Assembly (NCBI GenBank): GCA_003427395.1 | Contig: BFEA01000091.1 | Coordinates: 747,545-793,635, forward strand | Length of the DNA stretch: 46,091 bases | Direction of reading: 5' to 3' | Origin: Chara braunii | Lineage: Eukaryota > Streptophyta > Charophyceae > Charales > Characeae | Shown here: piece by piece, positions 44,921 to 46,091 of the stretch | Layout of the letters: every line of letters begins with the position of its first letter | How positions within the stretch are numbered: position 1 is the first letter of the stretch | The notes under the pieces: model-generated | Told to the model about the DNA's origin: nothing | The model's database searches: none | What the model saw: the letters and a program-made list of their open reading frames with translations, nothing else | Translations under genes and position numbers: made by a program

Positions 44921-44930
<10 letters not shown>
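44605..44930. repeat. ~65-bp inverted repeat around (TA)n tracts
   Basis: The left arm (44609-44668: TTGTTGTCCTCTTCTCC, CTGCCTACGGTTTACCGGGC, AGTTCTATTTGACGATA) is matched in reverse by 44861-44922 (TATCGTC, AGAACTGCCCGGTAAACCG, TAGGCAGAGAG, AGAGGACAACAAACAAG). A third, direct and diverged copy of the left arm lies at 44753-44792 (CCTCTTTGCCTGCGATTTAC). (TA)n tracts separate and flank the arms. One N lies at 44692. Either a TA-targeting foldback element, nested or duplicated, or an assembly palindrome. Confidence 0.7.
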
Positions 44931-44986
<56 letters not shown>

Positions 44987-44999
44987 TTTATGAGATATA

Positions 45000-45712
45000 T
45001 ATATGTATTTATATATGAATTATGGATTATTGCATATAATAAAATAATATTCATAAACAAGTGTATTGCATCTCTTACTCTCATTGCGCTGACTACAAAA
45101 TATGTCATGGAGTTTTCGTTATATATAGGGATAGTGTGTCTCTCTCCCTCTCTCTGTATGACCATCTCTTGGTCTCATTCCCCTAAAACAAAAGAGCGTA
45201 TGAAAGTATGTTTGTCAATACAACACTCATTACATCGTTAAGATAGTCGTTAACACAATGAAAATAAAAAATGTAAATGTCATTTATATTTTTCGTAGTC
45301 TTCTCACAAAGGAATTGAGTTGCATTAATAGGCTATGCAACAAATGACTATGAAACAAATGATGCATAATGTTTTCCATAAAAGACATTCCATAGTACGA
45401 TAACTATTATGAAGGGTCCGGTGTAAACTATGCCCGTGTATTTTTTAATGTATAATTTTTTTACGATCTTTTGTTGTCACATTCATCATTTAGAAGATTA
45501 TGCACACAATTAATATTACACCCTTGCTAACAAATATCAGTTTTGCACATAGCAGAACAACTCATCCTAAGATTGGATAACAAGCGTCTTGCTCCGTTCC
45601 CCCTGAACTTTTCTTTTTGTCATTTGACCTTTCATTGTCTATGTCTGTGTCACCATGTTAGCTGCCTCCCTCCATAGAACCCTCGTCTACCTTTCTGTTC
45701 TTATCCGGAATC

Positions 45713-45715
<3 letters not shown>
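45000..45715. other. AT-rich stretch, nothing recognised
   Basis: No supported gene or RNA. Confidence 0.3.
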
Positions 45716-45717
<2 letters not shown>

Positions 45718-45775
<58 letters not shown>

Positions 45776-46091
45776 GATGAATTCCCTGTCGTGTGGGTGG
45801 TGAGGCTTTCTTTTAACAACGTCGTTTGTAACCACATCTAGGACAACCACCTGTCAAACATCCGAATACGTCACGTTTAGTTTTTTTTTTCTCTCTCTCT
45901 CGCTCTGTGTGTGTGTGTGTGTGTGGATGAACTCCCCGTCGTGTGGGTGACGAGGCTCCCTTTCGACAACAGCGTTTGTAACCATATTTAGCATAACCAC
46001 CTGTCAAACATCCAAATACCTCATGTTTACAGTTTTTTTTTTTTTTTTTTTTTTTCTTTTTTTTTTTTTCTCTGTCTCTCTCTCTGTAGAT
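45718..46091. repeat. ~170-bp tandem repeat running off the window end
   Basis: Two units: GATGAATTCCCTGTCGTGTG...AACCACCTGTCAAACATCC (from 45777) and GATGAACTCCCCGTCGTGTG...AACCACCTGTCAAACATCC (from 45926). Each is preceded by a (TC)n or (TC)n(TG)n tract. The window ends at TCTCTCTCTGTAGAT, apparently the start of a third unit. Confidence 0.8.

Noticed and set aside
44609-45241. 210-aa frame with Tyr-Ile repeats
   Set aside because: (TA)n microsatellite translation interrupted by an N.

Overview
The window looks like nuclear DNA of a streptophyte, either a charophyte alga (Chara-like) or an early-diverging land plant. The evidence is a plant-type AP2/ERF transcription factor, U6 snRNA-like sequences with a plant-style 5' stem, plant-type LTR retrotransposons with initiator-tRNA-Met primer binding sites, a LINE, and very dense microsatellites ((TC)n, (TG)n, (TA)n, and homopolymers up to 49 nt). 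The species cannot be fixed from sequence alone. It is an imperfect draft assembly: it has a 220-N gap, scattered single Ns, and what reads as an unremoved Nextera mate-pair junction adapter at 1483-1520.

Layout. 1-5.3 kb: at least six copies of a short foldback (MITE-like) family, a 33-bp tandem repeat, and two U6-like sequences, one with two internal micro-duplications and one split by a foldback element. 5.3-12.7 kb: simple repeats, homopolymers and more foldback elements; no credible gene. 12.7-15.8 kb (minus strand): the only intact protein-coding gene I can support, an intronless 1024-aa AP2/ERF protein with an N-terminal CRF-like (cytokinin response factor) motif, a full AP2 domain and a very long low-complexity C-terminal half. 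15.8-19.6 kb: TC-rich 5' flank and repeats. 19.6-24.8 kb: a decayed LTR element with two LTR-like copies, duplicated repeat blocks, and on the minus strand a fragment of a group II intron-type reverse transcriptase. 25.2-39.8 kb: nested retrotransposons. An LTR pair (about 25.2 and 38.6 kb) brackets a second PBS at 31.2 kb and a decayed Ty3/gypsy gag-pol, whose protease region is interrupted by a 5'-truncated LINE (33187-36586) with a candidate 5-bp target duplication. A 483-bp AT-rich foldback element sits inside the first LTR, and the second LTR preserves the empty site. 40.4-43.4 kb: three unrelated repeat arrays: ~125-bp repeats, a series of hairpins with a constant 21-nt loop and varying but complementary stems, and a 65-90 bp degenerate array. 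44.6-46.1 kb: a foldback built around (TA)n, then ~170-bp tandem repeats running off the end.

The AP2/ERF gene is the only likely functional protein gene. Everything else reads as transposon debris and repeats. The most unusual structure is the constant-loop hairpin series at 41277-41928; I do not recognise it.
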